A stretch of DNA of 23,652 bases from DAOUFU01 sp034429275 (lineage in GTDB: Bacteria > Chloroflexota > Anaerolineae > Aggregatilineales > Aggregatilineaceae). The notes below the pieces were generated by a model. It was not told where the DNA came from. It saw nothing but the letters and a program-made list of their open reading frames with translations, and did not search any database. The translations under genes and the position numbers were made by a program. Below are positions 1-7,462 of this stretch, piece by piece. The stretch covers positions 1 to 23,652 of the forward strand of contig DAOUFU010000175.1 of assembly GCA_034429275.1 (NCBI GenBank), read 5' to 3'. How positions within the stretch are numbered: the first letter of the stretch is position 1; the number at the start of each line of letters is the position of its first letter.

Positions 1-11
1 CTGCACGCTGC

Positions 12-2330
12 CTATCCGCGGTTCGAGCGGCGCGCAAACAGGCCGATGATCAGCAGCAGGATGCCGACCCCGGCCCCCAGGCAGCTTGCCAGTGTGCCCG
101 AAATGGGACCACCGCCCTCTTCTTCCTTTTCCTGTCCCTGAACGCCTTCGACAATCAAAGTTGGCACAGGTGTCGGCTCTGGCGTGTCACTGGCCTGCAC
201 GCTGGTAGCAGTCGGTTCGGGCGTCTCGGTGGGAACCTCTGTAGCGGTGCCGGTCGGTTCAGGCGTATCAGAAGGCATTTCGGTCGCTGTAGCCGTCGGC
301 TCAGGCGTGTCAGAAGGTACCTCGGTCGCGGTTGCTGTTGGCACGGGCGTATCCGAAGGTTCCTCTGTGGCCGTAGCAGTCGCCGTAGCAGTCGCCGTAG
401 CGGTCGCCGTTGGCCTGGGCGTTTGAGAAGGCCGACGAGTGGCCGTGGGTGCAGGGGTGTCTGTCGGCACCAGTGCCACAGCTTCAGGAGTCATTGAGGG
501 AGGCACCTCGGTAGGTGTGAGCGTAGGCTGGGGTGTCTCCGTAGGTGTATCAGTCGGCACCGGCGTTTCGGTGGGTGTGTCGGACGGTACCGGAGTCTCG
601 GTTGGTGCCGGGGTATTCGTCCACCGGGCCGCTTCTGCAGTCTGATTCAGGGCCAGCTGCGCGGCAGCCGTTGCGGTGTCGTCAGGGGTGATGCTTGGCG
701 TGATAGATGGCGTTTCGGTGAGAGTGACCGTCGCCGTTGGGGTAGCGGTCGCCGTCGCCGTTGCAGTGAATGTTGGCGTAAAGGTCGCGGTTGGCGTTGG
801 CGTATTGGTCGGTGTAGCGGTTGGCGAAGGGGTCGGAGTCGGCGTGGGCACGATGAACATCTCCACGCTGCCCACCACATTTTCGCCGCTTGGATCAACC
901 ATCACGATTTCGAGGCTGCGCGCTCCAGAACCAATCGGCCAGACATCCACCGCGAAGGTATAAGGCGGTTCCGTGATCGACGCCACCGGCTGTCCATCAA
1001 CCCGCACAAATACTTCGGAAATGGGCTGCTGGGCGCGCTCCACAACGGCTGTGAATTCAAGGTACTGCCCGGTCACCTGTCCATCGGCGGGCAGGCCATC
1101 AATCCGCACTACCGGCGGAAGATCGGCCACCTCAAAGGACGCCTCAACCGCTCGCGCGCCTCCGGCGGCATCCTGCGCTGCAAGCCGCAAGGTATGCGTA
1201 CCCGGTTCCAATGCGTAGGGATCGAGCACAAGCTGCGCCTGGACGGCGTTTTCGCCCGCCGCCTCGAAGACGGCGCCGGCATCCACATCATCCAGAGTTA
1301 ACGATTGCCCGGCCAGGCCACGCACCGCACTCACCGCAACGGATACGGTGACCGGCTCGCGCAACGGCTCCGAAGGCAGGCCCTCCAACCCGCTCAGTTG
1401 CGGGTAGAGGTCCGGCGTCTCGAATGTCGCTACGCCACTGGCCCCGGCAACGGTCGCCGTCACTTCTTGCGCGCTGCCGTCAGGCTCGAACCCGGTGGTT
1501 GCTGTCACGACATACTGGGTCCGCAGATAGCTGGCAAGGTAATCGTAGGCCTGCGCCAGCGTTGACGTATCCGGGTAGAAATAGGTATTCCCGCGCGTGC
1601 GCTCCGCCAGATTCGTCAGATAGGCATCATCCAACCAGAAACCGATGCCGAACACATAGAACGGAACCTCGTTTTCCGCCGCACGCTGCAAACCGGCTTC
1701 CATCCCCATAATACTCAAACCGCCATATTCGTTGCCATCCGTGAGCATGACCACAAACCGGCGCGGGGTATTGGCGGCCGCTGCCAATGCAGCCGCATCG
1801 TAGGTGGCATCATAGAGCGCCGTGCGCCCGCCCGCCACCAGCGCGTTGATCCCCGCACGGATCACATCGAGATCGGTGGTGAAGCCCTGCACCACCCGCA
1901 CCGACGAGTCAAAATCGATGAGCGCCACCTCATCGCCGGGGGCCAGGCGATCTAGAAAAGCCAGCGCCGCTTCTTTCGCGTTCGCCATCGGCTCGCCCAG
2001 CATACTTTCGCTGCTGTCCACCACCAACACGACCGAAATCGGCAGGTTGTCCTGGGTGATATTCTGTACACTGGTCACGGTGATCGACCCGCCCGGACTG
2101 GGGAGCGGGAAATCCTCGATGCCCAGGTTCTGAACAGGCACATCGTATTGATCCCACACGTTGATCAAAAACGTCAGTTCCGGGAAGTTCTGAGTATCAA
2201 TCGCGCCGATTTCGAGCCGGGTCGCGCCGTCTCCCTGGGCAGTAGTCTGCCCTTTGGGGATGACGAGGGTCACCACGAACGCGATCATGACAACGGCTGC
2301 AAGAACAGCAAACATCAAATGTCTGCGCAT
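12..2330 (-). CDS. Exported VWA-domain surface protein with Thr/Pro-rich stalk and C-terminal membrane anchor
   Basis: The product is about 772 aa. The ATG at 2330 is preferred because AGGGGG lies 8 nt upstream and a signal/anchor helix (FAVLAAVVMIAFVVTLVIP) begins directly after MRRH; an in-frame start 12 codons upstream is possible. The von Willebrand A domain spans roughly residues 97-275. Its metal-ion-dependent adhesion site looks intact: DSSES near 105-109, the Thr of GGRTALYDA near 170, and TDG near 197-199. A middle region of about 200 residues looks Ig-like or beta-rich. It is followed by a stalk of more than 200 residues made almost entirely of Thr, Pro, Ala, Ser and Glu, then a C-terminal hydrophobic helix (GVGILLLIIGLFA) and a basic RRSNRG tail. 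The architecture suggests a cell-surface protein held by its C-terminus, probably binding a ligand or polymer. No partner is visible. It is 187 nt downstream of leuB, so its transcription is probably independent. Confidence 0.88.
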   Translation of the reverse strand: MRRHLMFAVLAAVVMIAFVVTLVIPKGQTTAQGDGATRLEIGAIDTQNFPELTFLINVWDQYDVPVQNLGIEDFPLPSPGGSITVTSVQNITQDNLPISVVLVVDSSESMLGEPMANAKEAALAFLDRLAPGDEVALIDFDSSVRVVQGFTTDLDVIRAGINALVAGGRTALYDATYDAAALAAAANTPRRFVVMLTDGNEYGGLSIMGMEAGLQRAAENEVPFYVFGIGFWLDDAYLTNLAERTRGNTYFYPDTSTLAQAYDYLASYLRTQYVVTATTGFEPDGSAQEVTATVAGASGVATFETPDLYPQLSGLEGLPSEPLREPVTVSVAVSAVRGLAGQSLTLDDVDAGAVFEAAGENAVQAQLVLDPYALEPGTHTLRLAAQDAAGGARAVEASFEVADLPPVVRIDGLPADGQVTGQYLEFTAVVERAQQPISEVFVRVDGQPVASITEPPYTFAVDVWPIGSGARSLEIVMVDPSGENVVGSVEMFIVPTPTPTPSPTATPTNTPTPTATFTPTFTATATATATPTATVTLTETPSITPSITPDDTATAAAQLALNQTAEAARWTNTPAPTETPVPSDTPTETPVPTDTPTETPQPTLTPTEVPPSMTPEAVALVPTDTPAPTATRRPSQTPRPTATATATATATATATEEPSDTPVPTATATEVPSDTPEPTATATEMPSDTPEPTGTATEVPTETPEPTATSVQASDTPEPTPVPTLIVEGVQGQEKEEEGGGPISGTLASCLGAGVGILLLIIGLFARRSNRG
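173..370 (-). repeat. Tandem 42-nt (14-aa) repeats in the VWA protein stalk
   Basis: About four and a half in-frame units of the form E-(V/M/E)-P-S-D-T-P-E-P-T-A-T-A-T follow one another near the C-terminal end of the stalk, with small substitutions in each (for example TETP for SDTP, TGTAT for TATAT). Beside them, at about 373-420, is a 12-nt DNA repeat encoding alternating Ala-Thr. These are coding repeats of an extended, probably glycosylated or wall-spanning linker. They are not CRISPR: there are no spacers and the copies are contiguous. Boundaries are approximate. Confidence 0.75.
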
Positions 2331-2517
2331 AATTCTGCCCCCTGCATATACGACATCAAAACGCAAAAACTACTTAATCGCGCACTACAAATAATTCCTC
2401 CGCACAGTATACCGCAAATCTGGCGTTTCGCTTCCAAGCACTTTACCAAAACGAGCCGCGCCGGGGCACGGATCGTCTGCTACCCTTTCACATTTGCCTG
2501 ACCTCACCGGGCACCAC

Positions 2518-3594
2518 TTATGCCCAGGCGCGCTCCATACACTCCAACACCCGATCGGTATAGGCCGAGGTGCTCAATGTGGCATAGGCCGGGTCGGCAA
2601 TGTCCGCCGTGCGTGCCCCTTCTTCAAGCGCCCGTTCCACTGCCGACTCAATCGCGCGCGCTTCGGCATCCAGGTTCAGGCTGTGACGCAGCAGCATGGC
2701 CGCGCTCAGAATTGTCCCGGTCGGGTTGGCAAGTCCCTGGCCCGCAATATCCGGGGCCGAGCCATGAATTGGCTCGTAGACGCCAAATGTCCCTTCATTC
2801 AGCGAAGCCGAGGGCAGCATTCCAAGCGATCCGGCCAGCACAGAGGCCTCATCGCTCAAAATGTCCCCGAACATGTTCTCGGCCAGCACCACATCGAAGG
2901 TAGCCGGGCGGCGCAGCAAATGCATCGCACACGCATCAACCAGCACGTGATCCAGGGCCACATCAGGATAGCTGGCAGCGACTTCATTCACTGTGCGCCG
3001 CCACAGCCGCATAGAGGCCAACACATTGGCCTTGTCTACCGAGGCGACTTTGCCGCGCCGCTTGCGCGCAGCCTCGAACGCCACTTTTGCCACGCGCCGG
3101 ACCTGGTCCACCGTGTACAACATGGTGTCATAGGCCTGGTCGCCATCTCCCTGTTCGGCGCGTGGACCAAAATAAGCCCCGCTGGTCAGCTCGCGCACGA
3201 AAAGGATATCCACATCGGCCAACAGTTCGGCGCGCAGGGGAGCGTGCTTGCTCAATGCCGGATACGCCCTGACCGGGCGCAGGTTGGCGAACAGGTCGAA
3301 GTGATGGCGCAGCTTGAGCAGCCCCTGTTCCGGGCGAACCGATGAAGTGGGATCGGACCACTGCGGCCCGCCGACCGCTCCCAACAGTACTGCATCGGCG
3401 CTGGCGCACATCTCCAGGGTCGAGTCGGGCAGCGAGGTGCCAGTAGCGTCAATAGCGCATCCGCCGATCATGGCTTCCTGGTAGACGAAAGTATGCCCAT
3501 AGTGCGCCGCCACACGGTCGAGCACGCGCAGCGCCTCGGCCACCACTTCCGGGCCGATGCCGTCACCGGGCAGAGTTACGATTTTGGCTTGCAT
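2518..3594 (-). CDS. leuB: 3-isopropylmalate dehydrogenase
   Basis: This 358-aa protein has the usual family length and begins MQAKIVTLPGDGIGPEV, the N-terminal signature of isocitrate/isopropylmalate dehydrogenases. The substrate-binding segment RPEQGLLKLRHHFDLFANLRP carries the expected arginines. The metal-binding segment NMFGDILSDEASVLAGSLG and the NAD-binding GSAPDIAGQGLANPTG segment are both present. It oxidatively decarboxylates 3-isopropylmalate in Leu synthesis. Next to cimA it should also act on the methylmalate analogue to give 2-oxobutanoate for Ile. A GAGGAG-type ribosome-binding site precedes the ATG. It is the last biosynthetic gene of the cluster, 51 nt after cimA; a short GCGGCCTGGCCGC inverted repeat follows the cimA stop. 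Confidence 0.97.
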   Translation of the reverse strand: MQAKIVTLPGDGIGPEVVAEALRVLDRVAAHYGHTFVYQEAMIGGCAIDATGTSLPDSTLEMCASADAVLLGAVGGPQWSDPTSSVRPEQGLLKLRHHFDLFANLRPVRAYPALSKHAPLRAELLADVDILFVRELTSGAYFGPRAEQGDGDQAYDTMLYTVDQVRRVAKVAFEAARKRRGKVASVDKANVLASMRLWRRTVNEVAASYPDVALDHVLVDACAMHLLRRPATFDVVLAENMFGDILSDEASVLAGSLGMLPSASLNEGTFGVYEPIHGSAPDIAGQGLANPTGTILSAAMLLRHSLNLDAEARAIESAVERALEEGARTADIADPAYATLSTSAYTDRVLECMERAWA

Positions 3595-3645
3595 GAACCT
3601 TGCTCTCTCCTCTCAGTGGATAGGATCACGGGGCGGCCAGGCCGC

Positions 3646-5223
3646 TTAGCCCACAGGTTGAGCCTGCGTGACGCGCATCAACCCATATTCAACACTATCG
3701 GCGAGGGCGCGCCAGCTCGCATCGATGATGTTGGTGCTCGCCCCGACAGTGCTCCAGCGCTGGGTGCCGTTTTGGGTATCGATCAGCACGCGTGTCATTG
3801 CTGCCGTGCCGTTCTCGCCGTCGAGAATACGCACCTTGTAATCGGCCAGATGGAAATCGGCCAATTGGGGGAAGACTGGCGTCAGCGCCTTGCGGAGGGC
3901 GCGGTCCAGCGCATCAACCGGGCCATTCCCATCCGCGACGGTGTGCAACACCTGCTCGCCCACGCGCACCTTGACGGTAGCTTCGGCGAACATACCGCGT
4001 CCCTGGCGGTGCTCCACCACCGCCATAAAGTCAACCAGTTCAAACGGCGGCACATACCCTGGACGCCGACGCTGGATTAGCATGTGGATGGCGGCCTCCG
4101 CCCCCTCGAAAACATACCCCTTGCTCTCCAGGTGCTTGATCTCGGCCACAATCTCCGCCGCCTCTTTCGACGACAAATCCAGCCCAAATTCCTCGGCTTT
4201 GCTGAGCATATTGCCCCGCCCCGCCAGGTCCGATACCAGCACACGCATCTCATTACCCACCAGCGCCGGATCGATGTGCTGGTAGCTGTCGATGTTGCGG
4301 CGGATGGCCGCTACATGCATCCCCCCCTTATGTGCAAAGGCACTCTTGCCCACATAGGCCGCGCTGTTATTGGGGGCCATGTTGGCAATCTCCGAGACCG
4401 TGCGAGAGAGAGCGGTCAGCCGTGCGAGGTGCCCTTCGGGCAGGCACTTATACCCCATTTTCAATTCCAGGTCGGCGACTACCGAGACCAGGTTAGCATT
4501 CCCGCAGCGCTCACCGTATCCGTTGATGGTCCCCTGGACCTGGCACGCACCGCCGCGCACACCCGCCAGCGTATTGGCAACAGCCAGTTCGCCGTCGTTA
4601 TGCGTGTGAATGCCCAGCGCCACGCCGGGGAACGCCTCGCTGATAGTCCGGGTCAGCGCTTCGACTTCCCAGGGCATCGAGCCGCCATTGGTATCGCACA
4701 ACACCAGCACATCTGCGCCACCGTCGAGCGCCGCCTGTAGGGTTTGCAGCGCGTATTCTGCATTGAGTTTGTAGCCGTCGAAAAAATGCTCGGCATCATA
4801 AACCACTTCGCGCCCATGCGCTTTAAGAAACGCCAGGCTTTCACGGATCAGGCGGAGATTCTCTTCGGGCGTAGTGCGCAGCACCTCGGTCACGTGCAGC
4901 ATCGAGGTTTTGCCCACGACCGTCACCACCGGAGTTTCGGCTTCGAGCAGCGCCAGGATATTGGAATCATCCGCCGGGGCGCTGCCCACCCGGCAGGTCA
5001 TACCAAAAGCGGCGATCCGGGCGTGTTTCAATTCCATCGTGCGCACGCGCTGAAAATACGCGGCGTCTTTGGGGTTGGAGCCTGGCCAGCCCCCTTCGAT
5101 GTAATCCACGCCCAGGTCATCCAGCAGCCGGGTGATCTTGAGCTTATCTTCCACCGACAGCGAGATATTCTCGCCCTGGGTGCCATCGCGGAGAGTGGTA
5201 TCGTACACGGCTATGGTGTTCAT
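3646..5223 (-). CDS. cimA: (R)-citramalate synthase
   Basis: The product is 525 aa when started at the ATG at 5223 (MNTIAVYDTTLRDGTQGE), which has GAGGAA 7 nt upstream; the open frame continues upstream without family similarity. It belongs to the HMGL-like/LeuA superfamily. TTLRDGTQ and HTHND (residues 206-210) supply the metal and catalytic residues, and the C-terminal part matches the LeuA dimer/regulatory domain. DYIEGGWPGSNPKD near 40-53 and the C-terminal GNGPVDALDRALRKAL are typical of the citramalate synthase subfamily rather than isopropylmalate synthase, a role already covered by leuA. It condenses pyruvate with acetyl-CoA to citramalate, opening the threonine-independent route to Ile. 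It lies between leuD and leuB, whose products process citramalate. The 134-nt gap upstream is full of competing inverted repeats. Confidence 0.93.
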   Translation of the reverse strand: MNTIAVYDTTLRDGTQGENISLSVEDKLKITRLLDDLGVDYIEGGWPGSNPKDAAYFQRVRTMELKHARIAAFGMTCRVGSAPADDSNILALLEAETPVVTVVGKTSMLHVTEVLRTTPEENLRLIRESLAFLKAHGREVVYDAEHFFDGYKLNAEYALQTLQAALDGGADVLVLCDTNGGSMPWEVEALTRTISEAFPGVALGIHTHNDGELAVANTLAGVRGGACQVQGTINGYGERCGNANLVSVVADLELKMGYKCLPEGHLARLTALSRTVSEIANMAPNNSAAYVGKSAFAHKGGMHVAAIRRNIDSYQHIDPALVGNEMRVLVSDLAGRGNMLSKAEEFGLDLSSKEAAEIVAEIKHLESKGYVFEGAEAAIHMLIQRRRPGYVPPFELVDFMAVVEHRQGRGMFAEATVKVRVGEQVLHTVADGNGPVDALDRALRKALTPVFPQLADFHLADYKVRILDGENGTAAMTRVLIDTQNGTQRWSTVGASTNIIDASWRALADSVEYGLMRVTQAQPVG

Positions 5224-5287
5224 CTGCGGGTTCCTCACTGGATTGATAGGTTTATGACGAATGAGACAGCAAATAAGACTTTTTTGA

Positions 5288-5358
5288 GGGGCAGATGGAA
5301 CTACAGGACGCATAGCGTCCACCTGCCCCTTGCGGAGCAGGTGGACGACCTGCTCCGC
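5288..5358 (-). promoter_or_regulatory. Cluster of competing RNA hairpins between leuD and cimA
   Basis: Read on the minus strand, arm A (5348-5358) pairs with arm B (5332-5342) in a perfect 11-bp stem with a 5-nt loop, starting at the last base of the leuD stop codon. An overlapping B segment (5337-5347) can instead pair over 11 bp with arm C (5316-5326), with a 10-nt loop. Arm C can also make a 6-bp stem with 5306-5311, and GGGGCAG within C (5323-5329) can pair with CTGCCCC (5288-5294). These pairings exclude one another. No U-tract follows (the RNA continues with an A-run), so it is not a simple intrinsic terminator. It could control cimA expression, RNA processing or mRNA stability. The complementarity is seen; the function is inferred. 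Confidence 0.55.
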
Positions 5359-5864
5359 TAGCCGGTAATGTCGATGCCCAGAATGTTGCGGGTATACGGT
5401 ACGAGACCGCCTGCATTGATGATCTGCAGCACGGTTTCGGAATAGGGGCTGGCCTGGTAGACCTGGCCGGTCCGCTGGTTAGTGATTGTGCCGGCCACCA
5501 AGTCGATGCTCAGCCGGTCGCCCTTCTGCGCATCGCGCGCTGCCTGGGGACTTTCGAGGATCGGCAGGCCGATATTGATCGCATTGCGGAAGAAAATGCG
5601 CGCGAAAGATTCGGCCACAATGCACGAGACTCCCGCCCCTTTGATGCTGATGGGGGCGTGTTCGCGGCTTGAGCCGCAGCCGAAGTTGCGCCCACCTACG
5701 ATGATATCGCCGGGCTGAACCTCTTTAGCAAAGGACTGGTCGGCATCTTCCATGCAGTGCAGCGCCAGCGCCTTCGGATCGGTCGTGTTCAGATAGCGGG
5801 CCGGGATAATGACATCGGTATCGATGTTGTCGCCATACTTCCAGACGTTGCCTTCGAGTTTCAT
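5358..5864 (-). CDS. leuD: 3-isopropylmalate dehydratase small subunit
   Basis: The 168-aa product is of the short type usually paired with about 420-aa LeuC proteins. The swivelling-domain motifs are clear: NIDTDVIIPARYLNTTD near residues 13-29, GGRNFGCGSSREHAP near 57-71, and SFARIFFRNAINIGLP near 85-100. It joins LeuC to form the isomerase that converts 2-isopropylmalate to 3-isopropylmalate, and here probably citramalate to methylmalate through citraconate. The ATG is preceded by GGGAGG, and the leuC stop codon overlaps that ribosome-binding region (16 nt between the genes), which suggests translational coupling. Confidence 0.96.
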   Translation of the reverse strand: MKLEGNVWKYGDNIDTDVIIPARYLNTTDPKALALHCMEDADQSFAKEVQPGDIIVGGRNFGCGSSREHAPISIKGAGVSCIVAESFARIFFRNAINIGLPILESPQAARDAQKGDRLSIDLVAGTITNQRTGQVYQASPYSETVLQIINAGGLVPYTRNILGIDITG

Positions 5865-5880
5865 GATGGTCTATCCTCCC

Positions 5881-7152
5881 TTACAGCTCGTCCGGGTGCG
5901 CCAGACGCCCCATGATCGCACTGGCAGCGGCAATCGCCGGGTTCGCCAGGAAAACACGGGCGTCGCGGTGTCCCATTCGCCCTCTGAAGTTGCGGTTGCT
6001 GGTGCTGACGCACACCTCATCCGCCGCCAAAACGCCCATATGCCCGCCGAGGCAAGGACCGCACGTGCTGGTACTGACGGCAGCACCGGCCAGTGTGAAT
6101 AACTCGGTCCACCCCTCGCGCAGCGCATCCAGATAGACCGCCTGCGATCCGGGGATGATCATCACGCGCACATCCGGGTGAAACTCGCGCCCCGTCTTCT
6201 TCAAGATGTCGGCCACGATCTTCAGGTCTTCGAATCGCCCATTGGTGCAGCTTCCGATAAAAACCTGATCCACCTTCTCCGGCTTGATCTGGCTGATCGG
6301 GTGAACATTATCTGGCGAATAGGGACAGGCCACCTGCGGCTCCATCGAGGATAGATCAAACTCATGGACCGAAGCATAGGTGGCGTCATCATCCGCCCAG
6401 AAGGGGGTATACGAGCGGGTAGCGCGGGCCTCGACATATTCGCGCGTGACCGCATCAAACGGGATGAAGCCGCACTTGCCGCCTGCCTCAATCACCATAT
6501 TGGTCATGGTCAGGCGCTCATACATCGGCAGCGTCTCAATCGCCGGGCCGGTGAACTCCATCGAGCGGTAGAGCGCGCCATCCACGCTGATCTCGCCAAT
6601 GGTGCGCAGAATCATGTCCTTGCCATAGACCCAGGGCTGGCGTTCGCCGTAGTAGACAAATTTCATTGTCTCCGGCACTTTGAGCCAGGTTTTACCCGTC
6701 GCCATGGCGAAGGCGATGTCGGTTGATCCCATGCCGGTTGCAAACGCGCCCACCGCCCCATAGGTGCAGGTGTGACTGTCGCCGCCCACCACCAGGTCGC
6801 CGGGCAGAACCAGGCCGCGTTCGGGGAGTACAACGTGCTCGATCCCGGACCGGCCAACCTGGAAGCGGTGCGACAGCGCCTGGTCTTGCGTGAACATAGT
6901 CAGCGTGCGTGTCTGTTCGGCGCTCTTGATGTCCTTGTTGGGGGCAAAGTGGCTGGGGACCAGCATGATACGGTCCTGGTTGAAGACCTCGCCCACGCCC
7001 ATTGCACGAAACGATTCTATCGCAATGGCTGCCGTAACATCGTTCGCCATCACGACATCGACATTGACAGTCACCAGATCGCCCGCCGAGACGTTAGGAT
7101 TGCCTTCGACGTTATGTGCTCCGATGATCTTCTCGGCCAGTGTTTTTCCCAT
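5881..7152 (-). CDS. leuC: 3-isopropylmalate dehydratase large subunit
   Basis: The start at 7152 gives 423 aa beginning MGKTLAEKIIGAH, a normal beginning for this aconitase-family class, with AGGAG 7 nt upstream. The longer open frame to 7320 adds 56 residues with no family character and overlaps the preceding small ORF, so it is rejected. The [4Fe-4S] ligands are visible as C302 (GSCTNGR), C364 and C367 (STCGPCLGGHMG). GDSHTCTYGAVGAFATGMGS near 124-143 is the substrate/active-site segment. It acts with LeuD in Leu synthesis and, because of the adjacent cimA, very likely in the citramalate branch to Ile. Confidence 0.96.
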   Translation of the reverse strand: MGKTLAEKIIGAHNVEGNPNVSAGDLVTVNVDVVMANDVTAAIAIESFRAMGVGEVFNQDRIMLVPSHFAPNKDIKSAEQTRTLTMFTQDQALSHRFQVGRSGIEHVVLPERGLVLPGDLVVGGDSHTCTYGAVGAFATGMGSTDIAFAMATGKTWLKVPETMKFVYYGERQPWVYGKDMILRTIGEISVDGALYRSMEFTGPAIETLPMYERLTMTNMVIEAGGKCGFIPFDAVTREYVEARATRSYTPFWADDDATYASVHEFDLSSMEPQVACPYSPDNVHPISQIKPEKVDQVFIGSCTNGRFEDLKIVADILKKTGREFHPDVRVMIIPGSQAVYLDALREGWTELFTLAGAAVSTSTCGPCLGGHMGVLAADEVCVSTSNRNFRGRMGHRDARVFLANPAIAAASAIMGRLAHPDEL

Positions 7153-7165
7153 ACGATACTCCTGA

Positions 7166-7348
7166 TCAGGGTTGAGCCTGTTTGGGCTTGGATACCGAAT
7201 TAGACGGTGTCGCCGGGGGCACGATCCCAGAAAGGTCCCACCCGCTGGGATAGGCCTGCGGTTCGGGAAAAGCGGGGATAATATCGCGCAGCTCGGCGGC
7301 ATGCGGTGTGCTGCTGCCATTCGTTTTGGGGTTCAGTTTCGCAGTCAT
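7166..7348 (-). CDS. Small Pro-rich protein of unknown function between leuA and leuC
   Basis: This short ORF is 60 aa from the ATG at 7348; GAGGAG and CGAGGA lie just upstream. An alternative ATG at 7402 would give 78 aa. I do not recognise the product. It is hydrophilic, with no signal peptide, membrane helix or cysteine, and is rich in Pro and Ser. Its centre, AELRDIIPAFPEPQAYPSGW followed by DLSGI, looks like a short linear or partly folded motif, while both ends look disordered. It fills the leuA-leuC gap in the operon direction. Its TGA is 13 nt from the leuC ATG and inside the leuC ribosome-binding region, so coupling to leuC translation is plausible. It could be a small modulator of LeuCD or LeuA, or only a translated spacer. 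Confidence 0.55.
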   Translation of the reverse strand: MTAKLNPKTNGSSTPHAAELRDIIPAFPEPQAYPSGWDLSGIVPPATPSNSVSKPKQAQP

Positions 7349-7411
7349 CAGTCCTCGCTCCTCATACCAGCACGGAGATGTCTCCGCCGCCGGTGATGTC
7401 ATTCTCTTCGT

Positions 7412-7450
7412 GTGTGCGGGCGGTCAGCCAGGTCGGTTGGCCGCCCACAC
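7412..7450 (-). other. Imperfect stem-loop just after leuA
   Basis: CCGCCC at 7441-7446 pairs with GGGCGG at 7418-7423, and ACAC at 7447-7450 pairs with GTGT at 7412-7415 across a 2-nt bulge, giving ten base pairs around a 17-nt loop. On the minus strand no T-run follows, so it is not a convincing terminator. It may protect the upstream mRNA or slightly reduce read-through between leuA and the small ORF. Confidence 0.35.
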
Positions 7451-7462
7451 CGGTTCATTCCG

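Noticed and set aside
173..850. CRISPR-like or satellite repeat array
   Set aside because: The repeats are contiguous, in frame and degenerate, with no unique spacers. They encode the Thr/Pro-rich stalk.
2406..2437. Possible VWA promoter (TATACT at 2406-2411, TTGGAA at 2432-2437)
   Set aside because: The spacer would be 20 nt and the -35 match is poor. A promoter probably exists in this gap, but I cannot place it.
7153..7320. 56-residue N-terminal extension of LeuC
   Set aside because: No LeuC similarity, overlap with the small upstream ORF, and a good ribosome-binding site at the internal ATG at 7152.
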